A stretch of 64,000 nucleotides of DNA, taken from positions 434,001 to 498,000 of the forward strand of contig DATMFO010000003.1 of NCBI GenBank assembly GCA_035556135.1, in the 5' to 3' direction. The notes under the pieces were generated by a model. The model searched no databases. It worked only from the letters and a program-made list of their open reading frames with translations, and was not told the DNA's origin. Origin of the DNA: ZC4RG30 sp035556135 (lineage in GTDB: Bacteria > Pseudomonadota > Gammaproteobacteria > Steroidobacterales > Steroidobacteraceae). Numbering within the stretch: the stretch's first letter is position 1; each line of letters opens with the position of its first letter. Both the position numbers and the translations under genes were made by a program. Shown one piece after another: positions 25,701 through 34,066 of this stretch.

Positions 25701-26767
25701 AAGCCGAATATCCCGCTGATCGATTTCACCATGCCCGGCTCATGGGCCGAGTATCCGGGCAGTGCCGCGACCGCGGCGGCGAATGGCGCGCTGCGCATCA
25801 CTTCAAGCACACGCTGCACGCCCGGGATTTCCAGGCTGCGCTCGTGGCACACGAAGATGTAGTCCTCGGTGACCACAGGGACGAAATCCAGGTCGAACTG
25901 CCGTGCTGCGGCCTCCACCCCGAAACTCGCGTCGGCCATGCCACTGGCCACGTAGGCAGCGACAGCCGCATGAGTGAACTCGACTTCCTTGTAGCCCTCG
26001 ATGCGTGTGCCATCCAGTTCCTGCTGCGCCAGCAGCTCATCGAAGAGCATGCGGGTGCCGGACTCCGGATCCCGGTTCACGAACCTCACGCCCGTATCCA
26101 GCAGCCTGCCCAGCGAGTCGATGCCCAGGGGATTGCCCTTGCGCACGATCAGGCCCATGCGCCGGGTGACAAAGCTGATCACGCGGTGTTCTGCGGGCGA
26201 AAGCACGTCGCGCCAGCCGGCAATGCTCCGGCTGCGCAGTTCACCCTGCGGCAGGTGCATGCCCGCCAGGTCACAGGCTCCCTGGGCCAGCGATGCCGGC
26301 GCATTGATGTTGCCCACGTAGCGGAAATCCACCCGCAGGCCTGGCTCTGCGGCCAGCAGCTTGCGCAGCGCAGAGACGGCGAAGCCATGGCTGGCGTGGA
26401 CCCGCACGGCCTGGTCTTCCAGCAGCAGCGCATTGATCTCGCTCTCCAGCTCCTGCGCCAGGTTCTGCAGTTGCGGCCCCAGTCGCGCCTCCAGTCGCTG
26501 GCCGGCCCATACCAGCCGCTCGCCGAAGCGCGTGAGTCGCGTGCCCCGGCCCTGGTGGCGCTCCACCAGCGGCGTGCCGAAGAACTCCGCCCATTTCTCG
26601 ATCAGGTTCCAGGCGTGCCGATAGGAAACCTCGGCGCGCTCGGCAGCCTGGGTGATCTTGCCGGTGGCGCGGATCTCGTTGAGGAAGTCGAGCATCACCA
26701 GCATGGAGCTGGCATCGCGCTCCTGCGTGAAACGCCAGAGGGTTTCGATCGAGATGCGGAAGGCCAT
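25697..26767 (-). CDS. HTH regulator fused to a periplasmic-type molybdate/tungstate-binding domain
   Basis: A 356-residue predicted one-component regulator. Residues about 1-100 form a LysR/ModE-type winged helix (FLNEIRATGKITQAAERAEVS, TRLTRFGERLV). Residues about 115-345 resemble the COG1910 oxyanion-binding domain (VRVHASHGFAVSALR, MGLIVRKGNPLGI, FVNRDPESGTRMLF, DASFGVEAAAR). It has no signal peptide, so the binding domain works in the cytoplasm. It likely senses molybdate or tungstate, or their cofactor, and controls the surrounding genes (inference). It follows fdhD with a TGATG overlap and is convergent with mobB. Confidence 0.82.
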   Translation of the reverse strand: MAFRISIETLWRFTQERDASSMLVMLDFLNEIRATGKITQAAERAEVSYRHAWNLIEKWAEFFGTPLVERHQGRGTRLTRFGERLVWAGQRLEARLGPQLQNLAQELESEINALLLEDQAVRVHASHGFAVSALRKLLAAEPGLRVDFRYVGNINAPASLAQGACDLAGMHLPQGELRSRSIAGWRDVLSPAEHRVISFVTRRMGLIVRKGNPLGIDSLGRLLDTGVRFVNRDPESGTRMLFDELLAQQELDGTRIEGYKEVEFTHAAVAAYVASGMADASFGVEAAARQFDLDFVPVVTEDYIFVCHERSLEIPGVQRVLEVMRSAPFAAAVAALPGYSAHEPGMVKSISGIFGF

Positions 26768-27603
26768 CAGTCCTGCTGGATCCTGCCGGGATTGGCGTAC
26801 ACCACCTGCTGCTCCTCGCGTGCGAAGCCCACCAGCGTGAGCCCGCAGTCGCGCGCCAGCTCCACACCCAGTGCGGTGGGCGCGGACACCGCCACCAGCA
26901 TGCGGATGCCCACGGTGGCGGCTTTCTGCACCATCTCGTAGCTGGCGCGGCTGGTGACCATGGCGAAACCTTCTGCCAGGTCCTGTGCTGCGCGCAGCCT
27001 GGCACCGATGAGCTTGTCCAGCGCGTTGTGGCGGCCCACATCCTCGCGCACCACGTGCAGCTGGCCCTGCCAGTCCACCCATGCGGCAGCGTGCAGGCTG
27101 CCGGTCTCCCGGCCCAGCGGCTGGCGGGACCGCAGCTCGCGCAGCGCCACAGCCAGCTTAGAGCGGGCAATCGATCCACCCGCCGGCACCGGCGGCGGGC
27201 GGCGTATGGCATCTTCGATGGTCTCCGCACCGCAGACTCCGCAGCCCGTGCGGCCTGTGAGGTTGCGGCGTCGCTGCAGCATCTCGCCGAGGCGCGAGCC
27301 GGACACTGAGAGCTGCAGTTCAAAGGCACCCGAGGAGGTATCCAGTCGCACGTTGCGGATTTCGTCCGCGCCGGCCAGCGCCTCGCTGACGGTGAAACCC
27401 ACGCCCATGTCTTCCAGATCCCGCGGCGTGGCCATCATCACCACGTGCGGAATGGAGTTGTAGGTCAGCGCGACGGGGACTTCGGCGGCGATGCGGTCGG
27501 TGGCATCTTCCCACCTGCCGCCGCGCCAGCGGCGTACGGAAAGGCCCAGCACGGGCTCATCGCCGGCCGCGACCGCCGGATGATCGCCAGCGGTAACACT
27601 CAT
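26767..27603 (-). CDS. fdhD: Formate dehydrogenase sulfurtransferase/accessory protein
   Basis: Delivers sulfur from a cysteine desulfurase to the Mo/W cofactor, essential for formate dehydrogenase activity. The 278-residue product carries the essential Cys pair in GRTGCGVCGAET, plus TYNSIPHVVMMATP, REDVGRHNALDKLIG, VTSRASYEMVQKAA and VAVSAPTALGVELA. The ATG at 27603 is used; an upstream extension would add sequence with no family match. Its stop overlaps the start of the HTH/molybdate-binding regulator, so the two are co-expressed. It presumably serves both formate dehydrogenases, because neither fds arm has its own copy. Confidence 0.95.
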   Translation of the reverse strand: MSVTAGDHPAVAAGDEPVLGLSVRRWRGGRWEDATDRIAAEVPVALTYNSIPHVVMMATPRDLEDMGVGFTVSEALAGADEIRNVRLDTSSGAFELQLSVSGSRLGEMLQRRRNLTGRTGCGVCGAETIEDAIRRPPPVPAGGSIARSKLAVALRELRSRQPLGRETGSLHAAAWVDWQGQLHVVREDVGRHNALDKLIGARLRAAQDLAEGFAMVTSRASYEMVQKAATVGIRMLVAVSAPTALGVELARDCGLTLVGFAREEQQVVYANPGRIQQD

Positions 27604-27650
27604 GCCTGCTCCTGGGCGTCCTGCGAAGACACCCAGTTTAGCCCAGCTGG

Positions 27651-28157
27651 CTAGCCCAGGCGGGCCAGCAGCGAGAGCAGCTGGTCGAGTTCCTCGGCGG
27701 AAAAGATGTCGCGCGCGAAGGCTTCGGCCTCCTCGGCCTGGCGGCGCAGCGCCTGCACCTGCCTGAGCCCCTCGGGTGTGAGGCACAGGCCGTAGCGGCG
27801 ACGGTCGTGGTTGCTGCGCCGGCGCAGCAGCCAGCCCAGTTCCTCTAGCCGGTCGACCACGGCCACGACGCTGGCCTTGTCGACGTCCAGCGTCGAGGCG
27901 ATCTGGAACTGCGCCAGGCCCGGGTTCTGCTCGCAGAGCACCAGGGTGCCGTACTCGGCAGGCCCGATGTTCACGCCCGCCACGCTGCGCAGGCCACGCC
28001 GCTGCAGCACCAGTTGTGCCTTGCGTACATGGAATGCCAGCGAGCGGCCCAGAAGGCCCAATGTGATCGAGGGGGGCTCGGGCAGGTCGGGCAGGGAAAC
28101 GGACACCCTGTCGGAACTGGCGGAGCGCGCTTCGGTACGGAGGGAGTCGTATGCCAT
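27651..28157 (-). CDS. MarR-family transcriptional regulator
   Basis: A 168-residue winged-helix protein. The helix-turn-helix is in LAQFQIASTLDVDKASVVAVVDRLEELGWL, followed by the wing RRSNHDRRRYGLCLTPEG, which is the standard MarR signature. It differs clearly from the two paralogues at 3.8 and 7.2 kb. It lies 47 bases upstream of fdhD in the same direction and downstream of frmA, so it could control either the fdhD pair or formaldehyde oxidation. Ligand unknown. Confidence 0.88.
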   Translation of the reverse strand: MAYDSLRTEARSASSDRVSVSLPDLPEPPSITLGLLGRSLAFHVRKAQLVLQRRGLRSVAGVNIGPAEYGTLVLCEQNPGLAQFQIASTLDVDKASVVAVVDRLEELGWLLRRRSNHDRRRYGLCLTPEGLRQVQALRRQAEEAEAFARDIFSAEELDQLLSLLARLG

Positions 28158-28314
28158 GAGCCAGACAAAGCAAGGCCCATGCCAGCTGCCACTGAGGCCG
28201 TCATGGCGCGAAATGGCGGCGAATGCGGCCCGAAAGCCCCTGTCTTGCCCGAATTCGGCCCGCGCGCAGCACCTTTCGCACCAAGGCGGCGCGCGACTAC
28301 GCCGCCAGAAGGAC
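28158..28314. other. Gap between frmA and a MarR-type gene with a short palindrome
   Basis: This 157-bp stretch should hold the promoter of the leftward MarR-type gene and the end of the frmA transcript. It contains a perfect 10-bp palindrome CCGAATTCGG (28249-28258), a possible regulator site. No terminator with a T-run was found. Confidence 0.35.
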
Positions 28315-29427
28315 TCAGTACACGACCACCGAGCGGATGGAGCTGCCCTCGTGCATGAGGTCGAAGGCCTCGTTGATGCGTTCCAGCGGCATGCGGTGCG
28401 TGATCAGCTCGTCGATTCGGATGCGGCCATCCATGTACCAGTCGACGATCTTCGGTACATCGGTGCGGCCACGTGCACCGCCGAATGCAGAACCCTTCCA
28501 CACGCGGCCTGTCACCAGCTGGAAAGGCCGCGTGGCGATCTCCTGCCCGGCCTCGGCCACGCCGATGATGATGGACTGCCCCCATCCACGGTGGCAGCAC
28601 TCCAGTGCCTGGCGCATCACCTGCGTATTGCCTGTGCAGTCGAAGGAATAATCCGCGCCGCCATCAGTGGCGTCGATCACCGCCTGCACCACCTTGTCGG
28701 CTCCGGCCTCCTTCGGGTTGATGAAATGCGTCATGCCGAATTTTTCGGCCATGGCGCGCTTGGCCGGGTTGATGTCGACGCCGATGATGCGGTTGGCCCC
28801 GACCATCCTCGCCCCCTGGATCACATTGAGCCCGATGCCACCCAGGCCGAACACCACCACGTTGGCGCCTGCCTCCACCTTGGCGGTGTAGATCACCGCG
28901 CCGATGCCGGTGGTGACGCCGCAGCCGATGTAGCAGATGGTCTCGAAGGGCGCATCCTCGCGCACCTTCGCCACCGCGATTTCCGGCAGCACGGTGAAGT
29001 TGGAGAAGGTCGAGCAGCCCATGTAGTGGTAGAGCTTCTCCCCGCCGAGCGAGAAGCGGCTGGTGCCATCGGGCATCAGCCCCTTGCCCTGCGTGGCGCG
29101 GATGGCCGTGCACAGGTTCGACTTGCGCGACAGGCAGGTCTTGCACTGGCGGCACTCGGGTGTGTAGAGCGGGATCACATGGTCACCGGGCTTCAGCGTG
29201 GTGACGCTGCGCCCCACCTCGCGCACGATGCCCGCCCCTTCATGGCCCAGGATGGAAGGGAAAACACCTTCTGAATCCTTGCCCGACAGTGTGTAGTAGT
29301 CGGTGTGGCAGACGCCGGTGGCCTTGATCTCCACCAGCACCTCCGAGGGGCCAGGACCTGCCAGGTCAACCTCGTGGATCTCCAGCGGCTTGCCCGCACC
29401 TACCGCAATTGCTGCCCTGGTCTTCAT
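28315..29427 (-). CDS. frmA: S-(hydroxymethyl)glutathione dehydrogenase / class III alcohol dehydrogenase
   Basis: Oxidises the spontaneous glutathione-formaldehyde adduct to S-formylglutathione with NAD+. The 370-residue product has catalytic Zn ligands in GVCHTDYYTLSG and GHEGAG, the structural Zn Cys set in PECRQCKTCLSRKSNLC, the Rossmann motif VFGLGGIGLNVIQGA and GVDINPAKR, all characteristic of class III enzymes. The start at 29427 overlaps the DUF2721 stop (ATGA), placing it last in the exbB-to-kdsB envelope operon. No S-formylglutathione hydrolase gene is visible in the window. Its product pathway leads to formate, the substrate of the two dehydrogenases nearby. Confidence 0.95.
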   Translation of the reverse strand: MKTRAAIAVGAGKPLEIHEVDLAGPGPSEVLVEIKATGVCHTDYYTLSGKDSEGVFPSILGHEGAGIVREVGRSVTTLKPGDHVIPLYTPECRQCKTCLSRKSNLCTAIRATQGKGLMPDGTSRFSLGGEKLYHYMGCSTFSNFTVLPEIAVAKVREDAPFETICYIGCGVTTGIGAVIYTAKVEAGANVVVFGLGGIGLNVIQGARMVGANRIIGVDINPAKRAMAEKFGMTHFINPKEAGADKVVQAVIDATDGGADYSFDCTGNTQVMRQALECCHRGWGQSIIIGVAEAGQEIATRPFQLVTGRVWKGSAFGGARGRTDVPKIVDWYMDGRIRIDELITHRMPLERINEAFDLMHEGSSIRSVVVY

Positions 29428-29909
29428 GCCTGCATCTCCTTGCCTGAGCCATAGGACTGGTGTGGCCCGAACCTCAGCGCGGCCGTCGCCATCCGCACCT
29501 CCAGCAGGAAACACCACAGTGATCCCACCAGGGCGACCATGCAGGTGATGAACACCAGCGCGATCACCTGTGCCGCAGCGAAGGGCACGAAGGCGGCGGT
29601 AAACAGCAGTGCAACCACCAGCGCCACCAGCAAGGCTGCGATCGTGCCCAGGGTGATGGCGCGGTTCATCAGCCTGGCGCGCCGGCTGGTGAGCTCCAGC
29701 ACGCGGTGGATCTCGCCGGCCTCCGCCTCGCCCGCCGCGGGCAGCCGCACTTCGAGTCCGCGTGCGCGGTCCACGATGCGGGCCAGGCGCGAGGTGAGCA
29801 TGGCCAGCAGAACCGCCACACCGTTGAGCAGGAATACCGGTCCCAGCGCCAGCTGCATGGCATGGGTCACATCGGTGACGGCAAGTCCGGCGAGGTTCAG
29901 GGAATTCAC
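29424..29909 (-). CDS. DUF2721 family membrane protein
   Basis: A 161-residue protein of unknown function matching DUF2721 in layout. A first hydrophobic segment (about 20-40, ALGPVFLLNGVAVLLAML) is followed by TSRLARIVDRARGLEVRL, then a basic helix ending RRARLMNRAITLG, and two further membrane segments (about 85-110 and 112-135). It sits between kdsB and frmA with four-base ATGA overlaps on both sides. Nothing in it suggests a direct role in formaldehyde metabolism. Confidence 0.75.
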   Translation of the reverse strand: MNSLNLAGLAVTDVTHAMQLALGPVFLLNGVAVLLAMLTSRLARIVDRARGLEVRLPAAGEAEAGEIHRVLELTSRRARLMNRAITLGTIAALLVALVVALLFTAAFVPFAAAQVIALVFITCMVALVGSLWCFLLEVRMATAALRFGPHQSYGSGKEMQA

Positions 29910-30679
29910 GTCGCACGCTCCGCGGACTGGTTCATCAGCAGCTCCACCCGGACCAGGTCTTCGGGAGTGTCTACATGCGGCCCGGGTGGCGCCACCGCGT
30001 CGGCGACGCGGATCTCCATGCCGTTTTCCAGGGCACGCAGCTGCTCGAGCTTTTCGAGCAGTTCCAGCGGCGTGGGCGGCAGCAGCGACAGGCGGCGCAG
30101 TGCGCTCACGCGGTAGGCGTACAGCCCGATGTGCCGGCGCGCGCCCTGGTAGCCGCGCTGGCTGGCGATGCCGGCCGGCGCGGAATCCCTGCCCCAGGGA
30201 ATCGGCGCACGGCTGAAGTACAGCGCGCGCCCCCGTGTGTCGGTGACCACCTTGGCCACGCCCGGATCCATGAACTCCTTCACGCTGCTGATGCGGCTGG
30301 CCAGCGTGCCCACGTGCGCGTCCGGATGCTGCTGCAGCACGCCAGCCACCTGTGCGACCAGGGCCTGGGGCATCAGGGGCTCGTCTCCCTGCAGGTTCAC
30401 CACCACGTCATCGTCCTTCCAGCCGGACTGCAGGGCGATTTCCGCCACACGATCGGTACCGGAAAGATGAGTGAGCGAGGTCAGGCGCGCATCGGCGCCG
30501 AACAGGCCTGCGGCAGCGATGATGCGGTCATCGTCAGTGGCAATCACCACCTCGGCGGCGCCGGAGGCCACCGCGCTCTCGTACACCCACTGCAACATGG
30601 GCCGCCCCGCCAGGAGCTTCAGTGGCTTGCCCGGCAGGCGCGTGGAGCCGAAACGCGCGGGGATGACAACGCGGAACAC
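29906..30679 (-). CDS. kdsB: 3-deoxy-manno-octulosonate cytidylyltransferase
   Basis: Activates KDO with CTP for lipopolysaccharide core synthesis. The 257-residue product opens with the nucleotidyltransferase motif VVIPARFGSTRLPGKPLKLLAGRPM, then VVIATDDDRI, the VVNLQGDEPLMP metal-binding motif, YFSRAPIPWGRD and HIGLYAYRVSALRR. All are standard for KdsB. Its start is nine bases after the Trm112-type gene stop, and its stop overlaps DUF2721. It belongs to the envelope operon with msbA and lpxK. Confidence 0.96.
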   Translation of the reverse strand: MFRVVIPARFGSTRLPGKPLKLLAGRPMLQWVYESAVASGAAEVVIATDDDRIIAAAGLFGADARLTSLTHLSGTDRVAEIALQSGWKDDDVVVNLQGDEPLMPQALVAQVAGVLQQHPDAHVGTLASRISSVKEFMDPGVAKVVTDTRGRALYFSRAPIPWGRDSAPAGIASQRGYQGARRHIGLYAYRVSALRRLSLLPPTPLELLEKLEQLRALENGMEIRVADAVAPPGPHVDTPEDLVRVELLMNQSAERAT

Positions 30680-30688
30680 GGCAGTGGG

Positions 30689-30880
30689 TCAGCGGTCGAG
30701 CAGTGGATCGTCGGCCGCCAGCACGCGGGCCTCGTTCTCGAGCATCACCGGCACACCATCGACGACGGGAAAGGCCAGGCGATCGGCGCGGCACACCAGC
30801 ACGCCAGCCTCGCGGGGATTGAGCAGCGGCCCCTTGCACAGAGGGCAGGCGAGGATCTCCAGCAGTCTTCCATCCAGCAC
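30689..30880 (-). CDS. Trm112/YcaR-family small zinc protein
   Basis: A 63-residue protein with the conserved start LLEILACPLCKGPL and LAFPVVDGVPVMLENEARVL. The family sits between lpxK and kdsB in many Gammaproteobacteria, as here. Cys12 and Cys15 form the CPxC pair and one more Cys follows at VLVC. Eukaryotic Trm112 activates methyltransferases; the role of the bacterial protein is unclear. Gaps of three bases to lpxK and nine to kdsB indicate co-transcription. Confidence 0.9.
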   Translation of the reverse strand: MLDGRLLEILACPLCKGPLLNPREAGVLVCRADRLAFPVVDGVPVMLENEARVLAADDPLLDR

Positions 30881-30883
30881 GTC

Positions 30884-31903
30884 TCAATCCCTCCCAATGG
30901 CCAGCACGCGTTCGATGAGCCGCGTGGCGTCGGCTTCCGGCAGGACGGCCGTCACGGGCAGGTAGAACAGGTCACGCCTGCCGGCGGCCAGACCCTCGCA
31001 TCTTACGGCATCCTTCTCGGTCATGACGACGGGGAGGCCGTCGTCGAAGGCCAGGTCCCGCGCCGTGAAGCGGTGGTGGTCCGGGAATGTGTGTTCCGCG
31101 GGATCCAGGCCCAGACCACGCAGCTGGGCGAAGAAGCGCTGCGGATGGCCGATGCCGGCGACGGCATGCACGCGGTTGCCTCCCAGGGCATCCAGTCCGC
31201 ACTCGCCATGCCCGGGCAGCTGGCGCAGCGGCAGCGGCTCCAGCTGCATCCGCAGTGGCGCAAGCCCGGAGGGCAGCACGCCGTGGCGGTCCTCGCCGTG
31301 GAGCACCACGCAGGCGCCGGGGCGCAGCCGCGATGGCGGCTCGCGCAGCGGCCCGGCAGGCAGCAGCGCGCCATTGCCGAAGCCGCGGGATCCGTCGACC
31401 ATGATGATCTCCAGGTCCCGGCGCAGTGCCAGGTGCTGCAGGCCATCATCGGCGATGAGCACATTGCAGCCACCGCGTACGAGCAGCGCCGCCGCGGCGG
31501 CGCGGTGCGCACCCACGGCCACTGCACAACCGGTGCGACGTGCCAGCAGCACCGCTTCGTCGCCCACCACCGCCGCATCATCGCCGGCATGCACCAGGCG
31601 CGCCGTGCGCGCGGATCCGCCATAGCCGCGCAGCAGGATGCCGGGACGGCGTTCCAGCCTGCGCAGGCGGTCGGCCAGCCACAGCACCAGTGGAGTCTTG
31701 CCTGTGCCGCCCACCGTGAGGTTGCCCACCACGATGGTGGGCACACCCGGATGGCTTGCAGGCCACATCCCGGCGCGATACGCCTGTCGCCGCAGGCCCA
31801 TCCCGATGCCATAGAGACCAGCCAGCGGGCGCAGCAGCAGGTTCGGCGTGGTGCCATACCAGGCGCGCTCCACCCGCCGCCGCAGGGCAAATCTCTCAGG
31901 CAT
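30884..31903 (-). CDS. lpxK: Tetraacyldisaccharide 4'-kinase
   Basis: Phosphorylates the lipid A disaccharide at the 4' position at the inner membrane. The 339-residue product has a hydrophobic N-terminal segment, then VVGNLTVGGTGKTPLVLWLA (P-loop), RGYGG, DEAVLLARR, IADDGLQHLALRRDLEI and FPDHHRFTARD, all expected of LpxK. The ATG at 31903 is supported by the family N-terminus and by an eight-base overlap with the msbA stop. Coupling with msbA fits delivery of lipid A to the flippase. Confidence 0.95.
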   Translation of the reverse strand: MPERFALRRRVERAWYGTTPNLLLRPLAGLYGIGMGLRRQAYRAGMWPASHPGVPTIVVGNLTVGGTGKTPLVLWLADRLRRLERRPGILLRGYGGSARTARLVHAGDDAAVVGDEAVLLARRTGCAVAVGAHRAAAAALLVRGGCNVLIADDGLQHLALRRDLEIIMVDGSRGFGNGALLPAGPLREPPSRLRPGACVVLHGEDRHGVLPSGLAPLRMQLEPLPLRQLPGHGECGLDALGGNRVHAVAGIGHPQRFFAQLRGLGLDPAEHTFPDHHRFTARDLAFDDGLPVVMTEKDAVRCEGLAAGRRDLFYLPVTAVLPEADATRLIERVLAIGRD

Positions 31904-33647
31904 TGAACTGCAGCTGGTGGAGCTGGCTGTACAGTCCGCCGCGCGAGAGCAGCCCGGCATGCGTGCCGGATTCGGCGATGCGTCCGGCCTGCAGGACCAC
32001 GATGCGGTCCGCCTGCTCCACGGTGGAGAGGCGATGGGCAATCACCAGCGTGGTGCGGCCGGTACGCAGCCGTGCCAGCGCCTCCTGCACGTGGCGCTCG
32101 GATTCATTGTCGAGCGCCGAGGTGGCCTCGTCGAGCACCAGCACCGGCGCATCGCGCAGGATGGCGCGTGCGATGGCCACGCGCTGGCGCTGGCCGCCGG
32201 AAAGCTGGCTGCCGCGCTCACCCACTGGTGTGTCCAGACCCTGCGGCAGGCCGGCGACAAACTCCATCACGTGCGCGGCGCGCGCGGCCTCGAGGATGCG
32301 CTCCTCCGCCGCATCGTCCATGCCCAGCGCGATGTTGTTGCGGATGGTGTCATCGAACAGCAGCACGTCCTGTCCCACGTAGGCCACCTGGCGGCGCAGG
32401 TCGCGGAGGGCATATTCGCGCACGTCGACGCCGTCGAGCCGCACGCTCCCGCTGGTGGCGTCGTAGAGCCTCGGCAGCAGGCCCACCAGCGTGGACTTGC
32501 CGGCCCCGGAGCGCCCCACGATGGCCAGGGTCTGGCCGGGTGCCACCGCCAGCTCGATGTCCTGCAGCACAGGCTCCGCCGCACCATCGTAGGCAAAGTC
32601 CACGCCGCGGAATTCCACTTCGCCGCGCGCCCGCCCGAGTGGGCGCGCTCCGCCGGCCCGTTCGCGCGGCAGGTCCAGCACCGCGAAGATGCCCATGCCG
32701 GCGGCAATGCCCTGCTGCAGCGGGCCGCCGACGTTCACCAGGCGCCTGAGCGGCGACATCACCAGCATCATCGCCGTCAGGTAGCTGGCGAACTCATTCA
32801 CCGGCACGCCGGTGGCAATCACCCTGGACAGCGCCACGGCCAGCACCGCCGCCAGTCCCAGCGCGGCCACCATCTGCACCACCGGGTTGCTGGCGGCACG
32901 GGCGCGCAGCAGGCGCTGGTGGTTGCGCCGGTTCTGCTCGTTCACCGCCTCGAAGCGCCGCTGCTGCGAATCTTCGGCGGTGCTGGTCTTGATCAGGCGC
33001 TGCCCTTCCAGCGCTTCCTGCGCCACGCGCGTGAAGTCCCCCATGGACTGCTGGATGCGTGCGCTATGCCGCCGGAAACGCCGGTTGATGCCGCCCAGCA
33101 CCCAGCCGATCAGCGGCGCCACCACCAGCGCCAGCAGCGTGAACTGCCAGGACTTCCAGAACATGAATCCCAGCAGGCCAAGCAGCACCAGCGAGTCACG
33201 GATGATGACGCCTATGGACGTGGTGGCGGCTTCGGCCACCTGCTCGGCGTCGTATACCAGCCGGGAGAGTGCGCGGCCGCCCGGCTGGTGGTCGTACCAG
33301 GCCGCGGGCAGGTGCAGGTATTGCGCGAACAGGTCGCGGCGGATGGCCTTCACCACCTGCCGGCCCACCTTGGCGGGAAAGTAGGTGGCAATGTAGTCGC
33401 CCGTGCCACGCAGCAGGAACAGCACCAGCACACCCAGGGGCACGGCCCACACCGTGCGCAGATCCGGCTCCACGAAGGTGTGTTCAAGGAACTTGTCAAC
33501 GAACCACGCCGTGCCCGCATCGGTGGCGGCATACAGCGCCATGCCGAGCACGCCCACCAGGAACTGCCCGCGCCAGGGCCGTGCATACCCCAGCAGGCGG
33601 CCGTAGACGGCCCTTGCCTCTGCCGCAGACGGCAGCGGCGCGGTCAT
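31896..33647 (-). CDS. msbA: Lipid A export ATP-binding/permease protein
   Basis: Flips lipid A-core across the inner membrane. The 583-residue half-transporter has about six membrane segments in residues 20-310. An ATPase domain follows: Walker A IVGRSGAGKSTLV, Q-loop VGQDVLLFDDTIRNNIALG, signature QLSGGQRQRVAIARAIL, Walker B VLVLDEATSALD and the switch IAHRLSTVEQADRI. The start at 33647 overlaps the exbD stop (ATGA). The neighbour lpxK and length support msbA rather than a drug exporter. Confidence 0.95.
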   Translation of the reverse strand: MTAPLPSAAEARAVYGRLLGYARPWRGQFLVGVLGMALYAATDAGTAWFVDKFLEHTFVEPDLRTVWAVPLGVLVLFLLRGTGDYIATYFPAKVGRQVVKAIRRDLFAQYLHLPAAWYDHQPGGRALSRLVYDAEQVAEAATTSIGVIIRDSLVLLGLLGFMFWKSWQFTLLALVVAPLIGWVLGGINRRFRRHSARIQQSMGDFTRVAQEALEGQRLIKTSTAEDSQQRRFEAVNEQNRRNHQRLLRARAASNPVVQMVAALGLAAVLAVALSRVIATGVPVNEFASYLTAMMLVMSPLRRLVNVGGPLQQGIAAGMGIFAVLDLPRERAGGARPLGRARGEVEFRGVDFAYDGAAEPVLQDIELAVAPGQTLAIVGRSGAGKSTLVGLLPRLYDATSGSVRLDGVDVREYALRDLRRQVAYVGQDVLLFDDTIRNNIALGMDDAAEERILEAARAAHVMEFVAGLPQGLDTPVGERGSQLSGGQRQRVAIARAILRDAPVLVLDEATSALDNESERHVQEALARLRTGRTTLVIAHRLSTVEQADRIVVLQAGRIAESGTHAGLLSRGGLYSQLHQLQFNA

Positions 33648-34066
33648 GGTCCCGGTTCGGGCTGTACGGTGGCGATGTCCAGCTGCGCGAAGCCCATGCG
33701 GCCCAGCACGTCCATGGCCGTCACCACGGCCTGGTGGGTGGCGCGGGCATCGGCCCGCAGCACCACGCGCGCATCGCGCGCCTCCCCCGCCACCTCGGCG
33801 ACGGCGCGGCGCAGGGTGTCGCGGGAAGAGTTGGCCAGCTCGCGCTCGTTGACCCGGTAGCTGCCCTGCGCGCTGACCGTGACCACGATGGGTTCCACCC
33901 GCCCGGCCCGGTGCTCCTCGATGGCATTGGGCAGCTGCACCTGCATGCGGCCCTCCTGCACGAAAGTGGAGGACATCATGAAGAAGATCAGCAGCAGCAA
34001 CACCACGTCGATCAGCGAGATCAGGTTGATCTCGGGATCTTCCTTGCGCGAATCGCGCAGTTTCAA
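33644..34066 (-). CDS. ExbD/TolR-family biopolymer transport protein
   Basis: A 140-residue inner-membrane protein with one N-terminal helix holding the proton-path Asp (EINLISLIDVVLLLLIFFMMSSTF, residues about 12-35) and a periplasmic domain after it. It works with the upstream ExbB-type protein to energise an outer-membrane partner by proton motive force. No TonB gene is adjacent; the pair commonly precedes msbA/lpxK in Gammaproteobacteria. ATGA overlaps occur at both ends. Confidence 0.9.
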   Translation of the reverse strand: MKLRDSRKEDPEINLISLIDVVLLLLIFFMMSSTFVQEGRMQVQLPNAIEEHRAGRVEPIVVTVSAQGSYRVNERELANSSRDTLRRAVAEVAGEARDARVVLRADARATHQAVVTAMDVLGRMGFAQLDIATVQPEPGP

